Shown here: positions 22,468 through 34,200 of the stretch, in pieces
Position numbering within the stretch: the first letter of the stretch is position 1
Layout: every line of letters begins with the position of its first letter
DNA from: Eucalyptus grandis
Lineage: Eukaryota > Streptophyta > Magnoliopsida > Myrtales > Myrtaceae
Direction of reading: 5' to 3'
Assembly: GCF_016545825.1 (NCBI RefSeq)
Contig: NC_052618.1
Location: 8,919,398-8,983,397 of the forward strand
Length of the DNA: 64,000 nt
The notes under the pieces: model-generated
Told to the model about the DNA's origin: nothing
The model's database searches: none
What the model saw: only the letters and a program-made list of their open reading frames with translations
Made by a program: the position numbers and the translations under genes

Positions 22468-25300
22468 CCCTACACTTTCCGACCATCTGGGTTGTTACCA
22501 ATCGTTGGTGGAGTTGCACTTGCATCAATGACAGAGTCTTCCTTTAACTGGTGAGAAACTTTAGTAAAATGCTAAAGATATAGGAGTAGAAAAATGGATA
22601 TAGCCTAAACTTTATGTTTGATTTCAGATATGTATTCTAGCTAGCTCATCGGTGGAAGAGTCATAATTTAGGTCTTTTATTTTTGTTCGGTGCGCATGAC
22701 TTTGGTTTTTATCGTTTCTAAGGGCTGGGTTTTGGAGCGCAATGTCCTCGAATCTGAGTAATCTATCTCGTAATGTGCTCAGCAAGAAAGTCATGGTCAA
22801 TAAGGAGGTATCATGAATCGTTTTGTCTTCATCTTTAGACTGTTAAGTATTTGAAGCTACATTATGCGATTGTTCTCTTATTTTGGCAGTTGAATTTACT
22901 TATGTACAGGAATCCTTGGACAATATAACTCTCTTTTCGATTATAACCATGATGTCATTTGTTTTATTATTCACTCCTGCATCCCTACAAGCCGCAGTGA
23001 GTGTTCTTTCAAACTTTAATAATTGCTCAAAAGGGTTTTGTATATGGTAGTTTTTCTGATATGCCTTTTTTCTCATCTTAACAACAGGCGCAACAGGGAT
23101 TTAGGGCGTGCATGGAAACACTCCAAAAAAGTGTTTCCGGCACACTTCTGTACGGAAAGTGTTCCCGGGAACAAAAAAGGAACAGAAACGCGTTTGGTTG
23201 CGTTTTTGTTCTTTTTTTGTTTTTTTGTTTCTGGAACGAAATAGAAACAGAAAAAGAAACAAAAAAAGTTGTTTCTCCGAAAAGAAACACTTCGGAAGAA
23301 ACAAAAGAACAAAAAAACGTCTCTTCTCTCTCTTCTTCTTCTCTTCTTCTTTTTTCTTTTTTTCTTCTTTTTCTTTGGCCGGTCGCCGGCCTCGGCCATG
23401 GCCGGCGACCGGCCCGCCGAGGCTCGGCCTCGCCAGATCCGGCGAGGCCGAGCGTCGCCGGCCCCGGCGAGGCTCGGGCTCGCCGGATCTGGCGAGCTCG
23501 AGCTCGCCCGGCCATGGCGAGGCTCGGGCTCGCCGGATCCGGGCGAGCCCGAGCTCGCCCAGCCAAGGCGAGGCTCGGCGTGGCCCGCGGCGAGGCCGAG
23601 CCTCGCTTGGCCGGGCGAGCTCGGGCTCGCCCAGATCCGGCGAGGCTCGGCCTCGCCATGGCTGGGCGAGCTCGAGCTCGCCAGCATCCGGCGAGCCCGA
23701 GCCTCGCCGGGCCGGCAACGCTCGGCCTCGCCTGGGATCTGGGCGAGCCCGAGCTCGCCCAGCCAAGGCGAGGCCGAGCCTCGCCCAACCACGGCTCGGC
23801 TCGGCCTCGCCGTGGGCCGGCGAGCCTCGCCGTGGCTGGGCGAGGCTGCGCCCCGTCGGCCGGTCGCCGGAGGCCGGTGACCGGCCGGAAAAAAGAAAAA
23901 ATAAAAAGAAAGGAAAAAATAAAAAATAATAAAAAATGTTTAAAAAATTAAAAGAAACAAAAAAATAATAAAATTTAACCAAACGTGTTTCTGTTCATTT
24001 TTTATTCCCGGACCAAACGTTACCAAACGCGTTCTTTTGTTCAAAAATTATTCCCCGGAACAGAAACACTTTTTTTTGTTTCTGTTCCCAGGAACAAAAA
24101 AAGCACAGAAATAAATCCATGCGCACCCTTAATGTCCAGCAGGTATTAACCAGGTCCTTCCTTGCAGTGTTGTGCTTCCATGCATACCAGTAGGTGAGGC
24201 TTTTTGCCCAATGCAATATTTTCATTATTTTTGGGTCATGGGCCACACATTTCTTTGACGATCTAAATCTTTAGCTATGTTGTGTGCCTCATTCATAATT
24301 GCTTTTGGCATTCATCGTCAAATCTATAACTGTGACCCATTACTTTAAGCACTCAGAACCCCTTGAGTCTTCTCTATAGGACATCGAGTTTAGATAAGCA
24401 AATTTACTGGATGGCAGAAAATCGAAAGGATCAATTTGTGACATCACTAGTCAAAAAATTTTGAAACTTTTTGAGAAATGAAACAGCTGTGTCTCCATCA
24501 TTGTGACATCAATTGAAAATCACTGTGGGGCAATAGTGATTTTTAACTCATCTCGCATCGGATCAATTATCCCATGATATTGTTGATCTTCTTATTGGAT
24601 CAGCAAACTCTATAATGTTGTTTGTTTACATGTCTATAGAATTGGATAATCGTCTGCTTCGGATTAATCACGATATGCCACAATATCTGCACTAATGTGC
24701 ATAGTGTTCGTGCCCACAAGAACAATGAAGTACACGCAGGAGAAGGAATTGATTGTTTTCAGTCATGCAGGTCTTCAATAGTACTTTTTAATGGGGGAAA
24801 TACCAACCTTAATTGTTGAATTTGTGCAGGTCTCTTACACGATACTACAGAGGGTATCGCCAGTGACCCACTTCATAGGAAACTGCGTGAAGCGTGTTGT
24901 GGTCATTGTCAGCTCAGTTCTCTTCTTCCGAACTCTAGTTTCACCCATAAATTCCCTAGGTGATTTATGCTACCATCTGAACAGCCTTTTTCCAAGTTTA
25001 TTATTTTCTTGGCTTTTGTTTCTTCCCCTTCCCTCCCCAAACCTTAGCGAGAAAGCATATAATGGCATTTGCTTCTAGGGAAAATGAGATATGGTATCTG
25101 TTTATTGGTTAATCAACCGGTTTAGCTTGGTTCCATAATACTACTATTGTCATTGCTATTTAGATTATTTTGCTCTCATGGTTATGGTTTTGTTATCTTT
25201 CTCATTGTGGTGATGTTATTAGGTACGGGAGTGGCCCTTGCTGGAGTCTTTTCTGTACTCACGCGTGAAGCACATTAAGCCCAAGCCAAAGACTACTTGA
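22468..25300 (+). pseudogene. Phosphoenolpyruvate/phosphate translocator (PPT-type) pseudogene, six exon remnants
   Basis: Exon pieces with GT-AG borders spell the C-terminal half of a plastid PEP/phosphate translocator, which exchanges PEP for phosphate across the inner envelope. They are about 22468-22550 (LPIVGGVALASMTESSFNW), 22723-22807 ([10 protein letters not shown]...[10 protein letters not shown]), 22910-22996 (SLDNITLFSIITMMSF), 23088-23103 plus 24129-24193 (FNVQQVLTRSFLAVLCFHAY), 24830-24959 ([20 protein letters not shown]) and 25223-25300 (GTGVALAGVF, then LYSRVKHIKPKPKTT). Defects: earlier exons with the transit peptide and first membrane spans are missing. Exon four holds a 1-kb transposon. 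CAG became TAG at 24191-24193. One extra T near 25250 shifts the last exon. TPT/GPT relatives fit less well than PPT at these motifs. Confidence 0.85.
23104..24128. mobile_element. PIF/Harbinger-like (Tourist-type) foldback element in a translocator exon
   Basis: It is 1,025 bp with inverted ends GGGCGTGCATGGAAAC and, at the right, the complement of GGGTGCGCATGGATTT. It is flanked by TTA on both sides (23101-23103 and 24129-24131). A 3-bp TTA/TAA target duplication with GGG-starting ends is the hallmark of PIF/Harbinger. Joining the flanks restores the exon reading FNVQQV. The arms are AAGAAACAAAAA-rich. The core (23390-23880) is extremely GC-rich and made of shuffled GGCGAGCTCGGGCTCGCC-like palindromic modules. 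Long open frames on both strands of the core come from this repetition, not from genes. No transposase is present. Confidence 0.85.
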
Positions 25301-25306
25301 AGGACC

Positions 25307-25977
25307 ACTGATGATGCTCCGAAAGAACGAAACAGTATCGGTAGTGGCAGGGTCCTATGGATACATTGTGCCTGGTAAGTTGATTATTACTCTCATAATC
25401 TTCCATCGAATTGATCAACTATCAGAACTTTCCAGTGTCCCAGTTAATAACCATATTACCCTTGCAAAATAGCTACTGGTCAATGCTAAAAAGTGATGAA
25501 AGTATCACATATGCTCATCACCTTTCCTTAGCTAATAATGCTGTAATTTTTTGATGTTCGCTGACAGAGTACGGATACACCATGAAGGTTGATGAAAAGA
25601 TAGACATATACAGCTTCCGTGTCATACTGTTGGAGCTCTTCGCAGGCAAAAGGCCTCTAGACCTCAAGTTTGGAGAATCCGTCGACATTGTTGAGTGGAT
25701 ACGGAGGAAAATCAGGGACAATAGAGCTCTAGAAGAAGCTCTAGACCCCAATGTAGGAAACTGCAAGCATGTGCAGGAAGAGATGCTTTTGGTGCTCAGA
25801 ATAACGCTCCTCTGTACCGCAAAGCTACCGAGAGATAGGCCCTGCATAAGGAATGTCATAACCATGCTCAGAGAGGTGAAGCCTCAGAGGAAGAGCAGTA
25901 GCAATGGCACCGCAATGTATGAAGCTGGCAAAGACAAGCCAGTTTTTAGCACATCACCTGTAAATGGCATTCTCTAG
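25307..25977 (+). pseudogene. LRR receptor-like kinase 3' fragment (MIK1/PXL-like)
   Basis: An exon piece ending at 25374 encodes RKNETVSVVAGSYGYIVP, the activation loop of the kinase. After an intron (25375-25567, GTAAGT...GACAG) the last exon (25568-25977) reads [16 protein letters not shown] and on through [18 protein letters not shown] and [20 protein letters not shown], to a stop at 25975-25977. This is subdomains VIII to XI of a plasma-membrane LRR-RLK. The family resemblance to MDIS1-interacting kinase 1/PXL is from memory. Everything upstream (LRRs, membrane span, P-loop, catalytic loop, DFG) is missing. It abuts the last exon of the translocator relic directly, so it is a truncated copy. 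The APE glutamate is kept. Confidence 0.8.
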
Positions 25978-26534
25978 GGACTGAGTTCTGAGCATTTGAG
26001 TTCCTTTTGGCTAATGGTTCCTTCAATTTTCCTCTGTATGTAGAATTTCTTAATTAAATGCTTGTAACTACTGGTTCTGATATCTGTAGAGATCACCGGT
26101 ATATGATCTAGGTACCTTTTTTTGCAAATAAAACTTCATTTGCTGTATGTGTCCCCCGATACCTCATTTCTTTTTCTCTTTTTCTTGCCTCACATCCCAT
26201 TTCCAACTTTTTTTTTCTTTAAATCTCTTGGAAATAAATTTGTACGTGCTCACGTACTCAAAATTAATCCATCAAACTTTACACACACCTAGTTTAAAAC
26301 CTTATTGTGTTATTGAACAAAAAAAAAAAATTGGCGTCCAAACCTCGATACCTCATTTTTTTTTCTATTTCTTGCCCAACAATTCTTTTCCAACTTTTTT
26401 GTAAAGCTTTCGGAAATAAATTCGTACTACTTAAAATTAATCCATCAAACTTTGCATGCACCTAATTTAAAATCTCATTATATTATTAAGCAAAAAAAAA
26501 AAAAAGGCATCCAAATCCAATACCTCATTTTTTT

Positions 26535-27048
26535 GGTTAATACCCTAAAAAACCCCAAACTGATACACCTGTAACAAATTTACCATAAATTATTTTTTTT
26601 ACCACAAAAAAACCCAAACTGGTATACTTTTGACAAATTTACCCCAAACTGGTATACTTGTAACAAATTTACCCTCTGTTAGTTTTTGTTAAATTCTATT
26701 GTCAAATTATTAAGTTAAATGACACGTAACAATTAATTGATATACCAATTTGGGATTTTATGAACCATTTGTCACAGTTTACAATTTTTGTGATTATTTT
26801 GTGGTATTAATCCAATTTAGTGAATGATATATTTGTCACAAATTTATTAGTTTGGGGTTTTTTGTGGTTGAATAAATTAGTTTGAGGTAAATTTGTCATA
26901 AATATACCAGTTTATGATTTTTTTATGGTTAGTAGAGGTAAATTTGTCCCAAGTGAACTAATTTGGGGTTTTTTATGGCAAAAAAAAAATAGTTTTAGGG
27001 TAAATTTATCAAAGATGTACCAATTTGGGGTTTTTCAGGATATTAACC
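26535..27048. mobile_element. TIR element family T, copy 2, inside the array
   Basis: It begins GGTTAATACCCTAAAAAACC and ends TTTCAGGATATTAACC. Internal landmarks (ACCCCAAACTGGTA, GGTAAATTTGTCA modules) are as in the copy at 15157. It is inserted in a T tract of a monomer. Confidence 0.8.
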
Positions 27049-28162
27049 ATTTTTTTTTCTATTTTTTGTCCAACAACCATTTTCCAACTTTTTTTTTCTT
27101 TAAAGTTTTCGGAAATAAATTCGTATATGCTCACATACTCAAAATTAATCAATCAAACTTTGCACGCATTTAGTTTAAAACCTCATCGTGTTATTGAGAA
27201 AAAAAAAAATTGGCGTCCAAACCCGATTTCTCAATTTTTTTTTTTCTATTTCTTGCCCAACAATCATTTTTCAACTTTTTTTTCTTTAAAGCTTTTAGAA
27301 TTAAATTCGTACGTGCTTCTATACTCAAAATTAATCCATTAAGTTAAGCACACATCTAGTATAAAACATTACTGTGTTATTGAGGAAAAGAAATTGGCGT
27401 CCAAAATCGATATCTTATTTTTATCTCTTTTTCTTGCCCAACAACCCATTTCCAACTTTTTTTTTCTTTAAATTTCGGAAATAAATTGCTACGTGCTCCC
27501 ATACTCAAAATTAATTCATCAAACTTTGCACACACCTAATTTAAAACCCCATTGTGTTATTAAAAAAAAATAAATTGGCGTCCAAACCCGATACCTTATT
27601 TTTTTTTTTCTATTTCTTCCCCCCATAACCCTTTTCCAACTTTTTTTTATTTAAAACTTACGGAAATAAATCCATACATGCTTTTGTACTCAAAATTAAT
27701 CCATCAAAATTTTTACACACCTAATTTAAAATCTCATTATGTTATTGAAAAAAAAATTGGCATCCAAATCCCATACTTCATTTTTTTTTCTATTTCTTGC
27801 CCAATAACCATTTTCCAACTTTTTTTTTTTCTTTAAAGTTTTCGAAACTAAATTCGTACATGTTCCTGTACTCAAAATTAATCCATCAAACTTTGCCCGC
27901 ATCTAGTTTAAAATTTCATTGTGTTATTGAGCAAAAAAAAATTAGCATCCAAATCCCATACTTCATTTTTTATTCTATTTCTTGCCCAATAACCATTTTC
28001 CAACTTTTTTTTTTCTTTAAAGCTTTCAAAACTAAATCCGTACTTGCTCCTATACTCAAAATTAATCTATCAAACTTTGCACACACCTAATTTAAAAAAC
28101 TCATTGTGTTATTGAACAAAAAAAAAATGTCGTCTAAACCCAATACCTCATTTTTTTTTCTA

Positions 28163-28645
28163 GGATTAATACCCTAGAAAACCCCAAACTGGTACACTTG
28201 TGACAAATTTACCCAAAACTATTTTTTTGACCATAAAAAACCCCAAACCTGGTAAACCGTGACAAATTTACCCCGACTAACTATAAAAACCCTAAACTTG
28301 TACACTTATGACAAATTTACCCCAAACTAATTTATTTGACTGCAAAAAACCCTAAACTGGTAAATTTGTGACAAATATATCATATGCTAAATTGGATTAA
28401 TACCACAAAAAAATCAAAACAATTGTAAACTGTGACAAACGGAGCATAAAATCCTAAATTGGTATACTGGTTAACTGTCACGTGCCATTAACTTGATAAT
28501 TTGATAATAAAATTTAACGAAAACTAACATAGGGTAAATTTGTCACAAGTGTACCAGTTTAGGGTAAATTTGTCAAAGGTATACCAGTTTGGGGTTTTTG
28601 GTGGCAAAAAAATAACCCGGGGTAAATTTGTCATGTGTATCGCTT
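28163..28645. mobile_element. TIR element family T, copy 3, right end decayed
   Basis: The left end GGATTAATACCCTAGAAAAC is clear and the inner modules are in inverted order relative to copy 2. The right terminus lacks the GGTATTAACC end and stops in GTCATGTGTATCGC. The host site is again a monomer T tract. Confidence 0.7.
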
Positions 28646-31269
28646 TTTTTCAGATTTGCCCTTTTTTCTATTTCTTGCCTAACAATTCTTTTCCAATATT
28701 TTTTTTCTTTAAAACTTTCGGAAATAAATTCGTACATGCTCCCATACTCAAAATTAATCCATCAAACTTTACCCGCACCTAATTTAAAATTTCATTGCAT
28801 TATTAAGCAAAAGAGATTAGAATCCAAATCCGATACCTCATTATTTTTTCTTTAAATCTTTCGGAAATAAATTAGTACGTGCTCCCATACTCAAAATTAA
28901 TCCATCAGAATTTGCACGCACCTAGTTTAAAAAAATTATAGTGTTATTGAACCAAAAAAAAATGGCGTCTAAACCCGATACCTCATTTTTTTTTTTAATT
29001 TCTTGCCCAACAACCCTTTTCCAACATTTTTTTTTCTTTAAAGCTTTCGAAAATAAATTCGTACGTGCTCCCGTACTCAAAATTAATCCATCAAATTTTG
29101 CATGCACCTAATTTAAAACCTTATTCTGTTATTGAGGAAAAAAAATTAGCGTTCAAACCCGATATCTTATTTTTTTTTTTCTCTTTTCCTTGCCCAACAA
29201 CCCATTTCTAACTTTTTCTTCTTTAAATATTTCAAAAATAAATTCATACATGCTCCCGTACTCAAAATTAATCCATCAAACTTTACATGCACCTAGTTTA
29301 AAATCTCATTGTGTTATTAAACAAAAAAAAATTAGCATCCAAACACGATACTTAATTTTTTTCTATTTCTTGATCAACAACCCTTTTTCCAACTTTTTTT
29401 TCTTTAAAGTTTTCGGAAATAAATTCGTACATGCTTCTATACTTAAAATTAATCCATCAAATTTAAACCTATTTTAAAATCTCATTATATTATTGAGCAA
29501 AAAAAAAAAATTAGCGTCCAAATCTGATACATTTTTTTTTTTAATTTCTTGCCCAACAACCACTTTCTAACATTTTTTTCATTAAAGTTTTCGGAAATAA
29601 ATTCGTACGTACTCTCGTACTCAAAATTAATCCATCAAACTTTGCACGCACCTAATTTAAAACCTTATTGTATTATTGAGTAAAAAATTGGAGTCCAAAA
29701 CCGATACCTCATTTATTTTTCTATTTCTTGTCCAACAATCCTTTTCCAACTTTTTTTTTCTTTAAAGTTTTCAAAAATAAATTCCTACATGCTCTGGTAC
29801 TCAAAATTAATCCATCAAACTTTGCATACACCTAATTTAAAATCTCATTAGGTTATTGAGCAAAAAAAAAAATGGCATCCAAATCTGATATCTCATTTTT
29901 TTTTTTTCTATTTCTTGCCCAACAACCCTTTTCTAACTTTTTTTCTTAAAAGCTTTCGGACATAAATTCGTACGTACTCTCGCATTTGAAATTAATCCAT
30001 TAAACTTTGCACGCATCTAATTTAAAACCTCATTGTGTTATTGAACAAAAAAAAAATTAGCGTATAAACCCGATACCTTTTTTTTTTTTTGTTTCTATTT
30101 CTTGCCCAACGACCATTTTCCAACTTTTTTTTTTCGATAAAGTTTTCAGAAATAAATTCGTACGTACTCTCGTATTCAAAATTAATCCATCAAATTTTGC
30201 ACGCGTTACTTTAAAACCTCATTTTGTTATTGAGCAAAAAAAAAAAAAAAAAAAAAAATTGGCGTCCAAATCCGATACCTTTTTTTTTTTTGTTATTTCT
30301 TGCCCTACAACCATTTTCCAACTTTTTTTCTTTAAAGTTTTGGAAATAAATTCGTACGTACTCCCGTACTCAAAATTAATCCATCAAACTTTGCATGCAC
30401 CTAGTCTAAAATCTTATTGTATTATTAAGCAAAAAAAAAAAAAAATTGGCGTCCAAACCCGATACCTTACTTCTTTTTTGTTATTTCTTACCCAATGACC
30501 ATTTTCCAACTTCTTTTTTCAATAAAGTTTTCGGAAATAAATTCGCGTTCTCTCGTATTCAAAATTAATCCATCGAACTTTGTACGCACTTAATTTAAAA
30601 CATCATTGTATTATTGAGCAAAAAAAAAATTGGCGTCCAAACCTAATACCTTACTTTTTTTTTTTTTTGTTATTTCTTGCCCAACGACCATTTTCCAACT
30701 TCTTTTTTTCAATAAAGTTTTCGGAAATAAATTCATACGTTCTCTCGTATTCAAAATTAATCCATCGAACTTTGCACGCACTTAGTTTAAAACCTCATTG
30801 TATTATTGAGCAAAAAAATTGGCGTCCAAACCCGATACTTTTTTTTTTTTTTTTTTTTTTTGCTATTTCTTGCCCTACAACCATTTTCCAACTTTTTTTC
30901 TCTTTAAAGTTTTTGGAAATAAATTCGTACGTGCTCCTGTACTTAAAATTAATCCATCAAAATTTGCACGTACCTAGTTTAAAAAGTCATTGTGTTATTG
31001 AGCATAAAAAAAAAAAAATTGGCGTCCAAACCCGATACCTCATTTTTTTCTTTTTATTGCCCAACAACCTATTTCCAACTTTCTTTTTCTTTAAAGCTTT
31101 CAGAAATAAATTCGTATGTACTCCCGTATTTAAAATTAATCTATCAAACTTTGCACGCACCTATTTTAAAACCTCATTATGTTATTAAGCAAAAAAATTG
31201 GCATTCAAATCCGATACCTCATTTTTTTTCTATTTCTTGCCCAAAAATTCTTTTCCAACTTTTTATTTT

Positions 31270-31770
31270 GGGTTAATACTCTAAAAAATCATAAACTGGT
31301 ACACATGTGACAAATTTACCATAAACTATTTTTTTTTTACCATAAAAACCCCAAACTGATATGCCTGTGACAAATTTACCCTAACTAATAATAAAAAAAA
31401 CCTTAAACTTGTACATTTTTTACAAATTTATCCCAAACTAATTTATTCGACGGCAAAAAATCCTAAACTGATAAATTTATGACAAATATACCTCTACTAA
31501 ATTGGATTAATACCTCAAAAAAATTACAAATGTTATAAACTGTGACAAATGAAGCGTAAAATCCCAAATCGGTATACCGGTGAACTATTACGTGTATTTA
31601 ACTTAATAATTTAATAGTAAAATTTAACAAAAACTAATAGAGGATAAAAATAGTACTGGTTTGGGGTAAATTTATCAAAGGTATACCAGTTTGGGATTTT
31701 TGTGATTAAAAATAGTTTGAGGTAAATTTGTCACAAATGTATAAGTTTGGAGTTTTTCAAGGTATTAACC
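31270..31770. mobile_element. TIR element family T, copy 4
   Basis: It starts GGGTTAATACTCTAAAAAAT and ends TTTCAAGGTATTAACC, with monomer T-rich sequence on both sides. Confidence 0.8.
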
Positions 31771-32153
31771 ATTTTATTTTTTAAAGCTTTCGGAAATAAA
31801 TTCGTACGTACTCCCGTATTTAAAAATTAATCTATCAAACTTTGCATGCACCTAATTTAAAACATCATTGTGTTATTGAGCAAAAAAAGAATTGGCATCT
31901 AAACCCGATACCTCTTTTTTTTCTATTTTTTGCCCAACAACTCTTTTCCAACTTTTTTTTTTCTTTAAAACTTTTGGAAATAAATTCGTACATATTCATG
32001 TACTCAAAATTAATCCATCAAACTTTCCAGGCACGTAATTTATAACCTCATTGTATTATTGAGCAAAAAAAAAAAAAATTAGTGTCCAAACCCGATACCT
32101 TACTTTTTTTTTTATTTCTTCCCAATAATCATTTTCCAACTTTTTTTTTTCTT

Positions 32154-32703
32154 GGGTTAATACCCTAAAAAATCATAAACCGGTACACTTGTGACAAATT
32201 TACTTTAAACTATTTTTATAATCATGAAAAACCTCAAAATGGTATTGCTTTGATAAATTTACCCAAAATTAGTACAGTTGTGATAAATTTATCGTCTGTT
32301 AGTTTTCGTTAAATTTTATCGTAAAATTATTAAGTAAAATGACACACTATAATTGACTGATATATCAATCTGAGATTTTACGTTCCATTTGTCTTTTTAT
32401 TTTTTTTGGTAAAGATTTTACGTTCCGTTTGTCACAGTTTACAATTCTTATGATTTTTTTTGTGATGTTAATCCAATTTAACAGAATGTATATTTGTTAC
32501 AAATTTACCAGTTTGGGGTTTTTTCAGTCAAATAAATTAGTTTTGGGTAAATTTGTTGTAAATGTACTAGTTTAGGGTTTTTTATGGTTAGTCGGGTAAA
32601 TTTGTCACAATTATAACGATTTAGGGTTTTTCATAGTCAAAAAAATAATTTGGGGTAAATTTGTCATATGTGTACCAATTTTTGGTTTTTCAGGGTATTA
32701 ACT
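32154..32703. mobile_element. TIR element family T, copy 5, with an internal insertion
   Basis: It starts GGGTTAATACCCTAAAAAAT and ends CAGGGTATTAAC. A T-rich stretch of about 20 bp is flanked by two near-identical 21-bp copies of AGATTTTACGTTCC(A/G)TTTG (32373 and 32413), a small secondary duplication. Confidence 0.8.
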
Positions 32704-33845
32704 CTTTTTCTTTAAAGTTTTGGAAATAAATTCGTACGTACTCTCGTACTCAAAATTGATTCACCAAATTTTGCACGCACCTAATTTAAAATCTCATTGT
32801 ATTATTGAGCAAAAAAAAAAAAAAAAAATTGGCGTCCAAACCCGATACCTCATTTTTTTTTTTTTTTTCAATTTCTTGCCCAACAACCATTTTCCAACTT
32901 TTTTTTTCTTTAAAGCTTTCGGAAATAAATTCGTACGTGCTCCCGTACTCAAAATTAATCTATCAAACTTTGCACGTACCTAGTTTAAAACCTCATTGTG
33001 TTATTGAGCAAAAAAAAAAAATGACGTCTAAACCGAATACCTCATTTTTTTTCTATTTTTTGCCCAACAACCATTTTCCAACTTTTTTTTTCTAAAGCTT
33101 TCAGAAATAAATTCGTACGTGCTCGTACTAAAAATTAATCCATCAAATTTTGCACATACCTAGTTTAAAACCTCATTGTCTTATTGAGCAAAAAAAAAAA
33201 TGACGTCTAAACCCGATACCTCATTTTTTTTCTTTTGTTCTTGCCCAACAACCCATTTCCAACTTGTTTTTTTCTTTAAATCTTTCGGAAGTAAATTCAT
33301 ACATGCTTCCGTACTCAAAATTAATCCATCAAACTTTGCACGCACCTAGATTAAAACCTCATTGTGTTATTGAGCAAAAAATAATTGGCGTCCAAACCCG
33401 TTACCTCATTTTTTTTTCTTTATTTATTGTCCAACAACCCTTTTTCATTTTTTTTTTTCTTTAAAGCTTTCGGAAATAAATTCGTACATGCTCCTGTACT
33501 CAAAATTAATCCATTAAATTTTACACGCACTTAATTTAAAATCTCATTATGTTATTGAGCAAAAAAATTGGTATCTAAATCCGATATCTTATTTATTTTT
33601 TTAATTTCTTGCCCAACAACCATTTTCCAACTTTTTTTTTTTTTTTCTTTAAAGCGTTCGGAAATAAATTCGTATGTACTATCGTACTCAAAATTAATCC
33701 ATCAGACTTTACACGCACCTGGTTTAAAATCTCATTGTGTTATTGAGCAAAAAAAAAAAATTGGCGTCCAAACCCGATATCTCATTTTTTTTTTTCTACT
33801 TCTTTCCCAACAATCCTTTTCTAACTTTTTTTTTTTTTCTTTAAG

Positions 33846-34200
33846 GATGAGGCTGTCATATGCAGCAGAGATAAGAGACCCCAAGAAGAGTGGAGCCCAG
33901 ATTTGGCTTGGGACCTACGAGACGCGTGAGGATGCAGCAATGGCCTATGAAATGCAGGGCTCCAAGGCCAAGCTCAACTTCCCTCACCTCATCGGATTAG
34001 CTGAGTACGAGCCCATTAGAATCAGCCCCAAGTGCCGGTTGGCCGACCCTCAGTTGCTGTCTGCCACATCAAGCGATTATGGCTTGCTTAGGACTTCAAA
34101 TCAGCGAAGGGGCCAAGCCAAGCCGGATTTCAATGCAACATTTCCGATTTTGGATGGAGGCACATTGAAGGTGGATGGACGGGTCTCTGTATGCTTATAG
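33846..34200 (+). pseudogene. ERF relic 1, AP2 domain truncated by the tandem array
   Basis: Plus-strand codons give [20 protein letters not shown], then the AP2 helix part and [12 protein letters not shown], followed by a C-terminal tail with [14 protein letters not shown]. The first ~12 residues of the AP2 domain ([12 protein letters not shown]) and everything upstream are replaced by array sequence. About six residues are missing in the helix ([13 protein letters not shown] instead of [18 protein letters not shown]). The frame is open leftwards through array DNA to 33568, but no promoter or real start is evident. It is a sister of the ERF genes at 40268-52756, on the opposite strand. Confidence 0.85.

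Larger units (their letters stand above)
26146..33845. repeat. AT-rich tandem array, about 30 monomers of ~185 bp
   Basis: Each unit contains CATTTTTTTTCTATTTCTTG, a CCAACTTTTTTTTTCTTTAAAG tract, GGAAATAAATTCGTACGTGC, CAAAATTAATCCATCAAACT, a CACCTAGTTTAAAACCTCAT block, TATTGAGCAAAAAAAA and TTGGCGTCCAAACCCGATAC. The GGAAATAAATT landmark falls near 26230, 26413, 27112, 27298, 27477, 27662, 27845, 28029, 28720, 28864 and so on to 33660. Typical spacing is 178-198 bp, one short unit is 144 bp, and gaps occur only where TIR elements are inserted. Units differ by about 10-20% by eye. Frames rich in Phe/Lys/Asn across it are artefacts. Confidence 0.92.

Noticed and set aside
23073..23982. Long open frames (200-290 codons) on both strands of the GC-rich core
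   Set aside because: They are made by repeated GGCGAG/CTCGCC modules inside a foldback element, are open in several frames at once and have no domain.
26146..33845. Phe/Lys/Asn-rich frames of 60-200 codons in the array
   Set aside because: They translate poly-T/poly-A tracts of tandem monomers, with no conserved start and frames that change between units.
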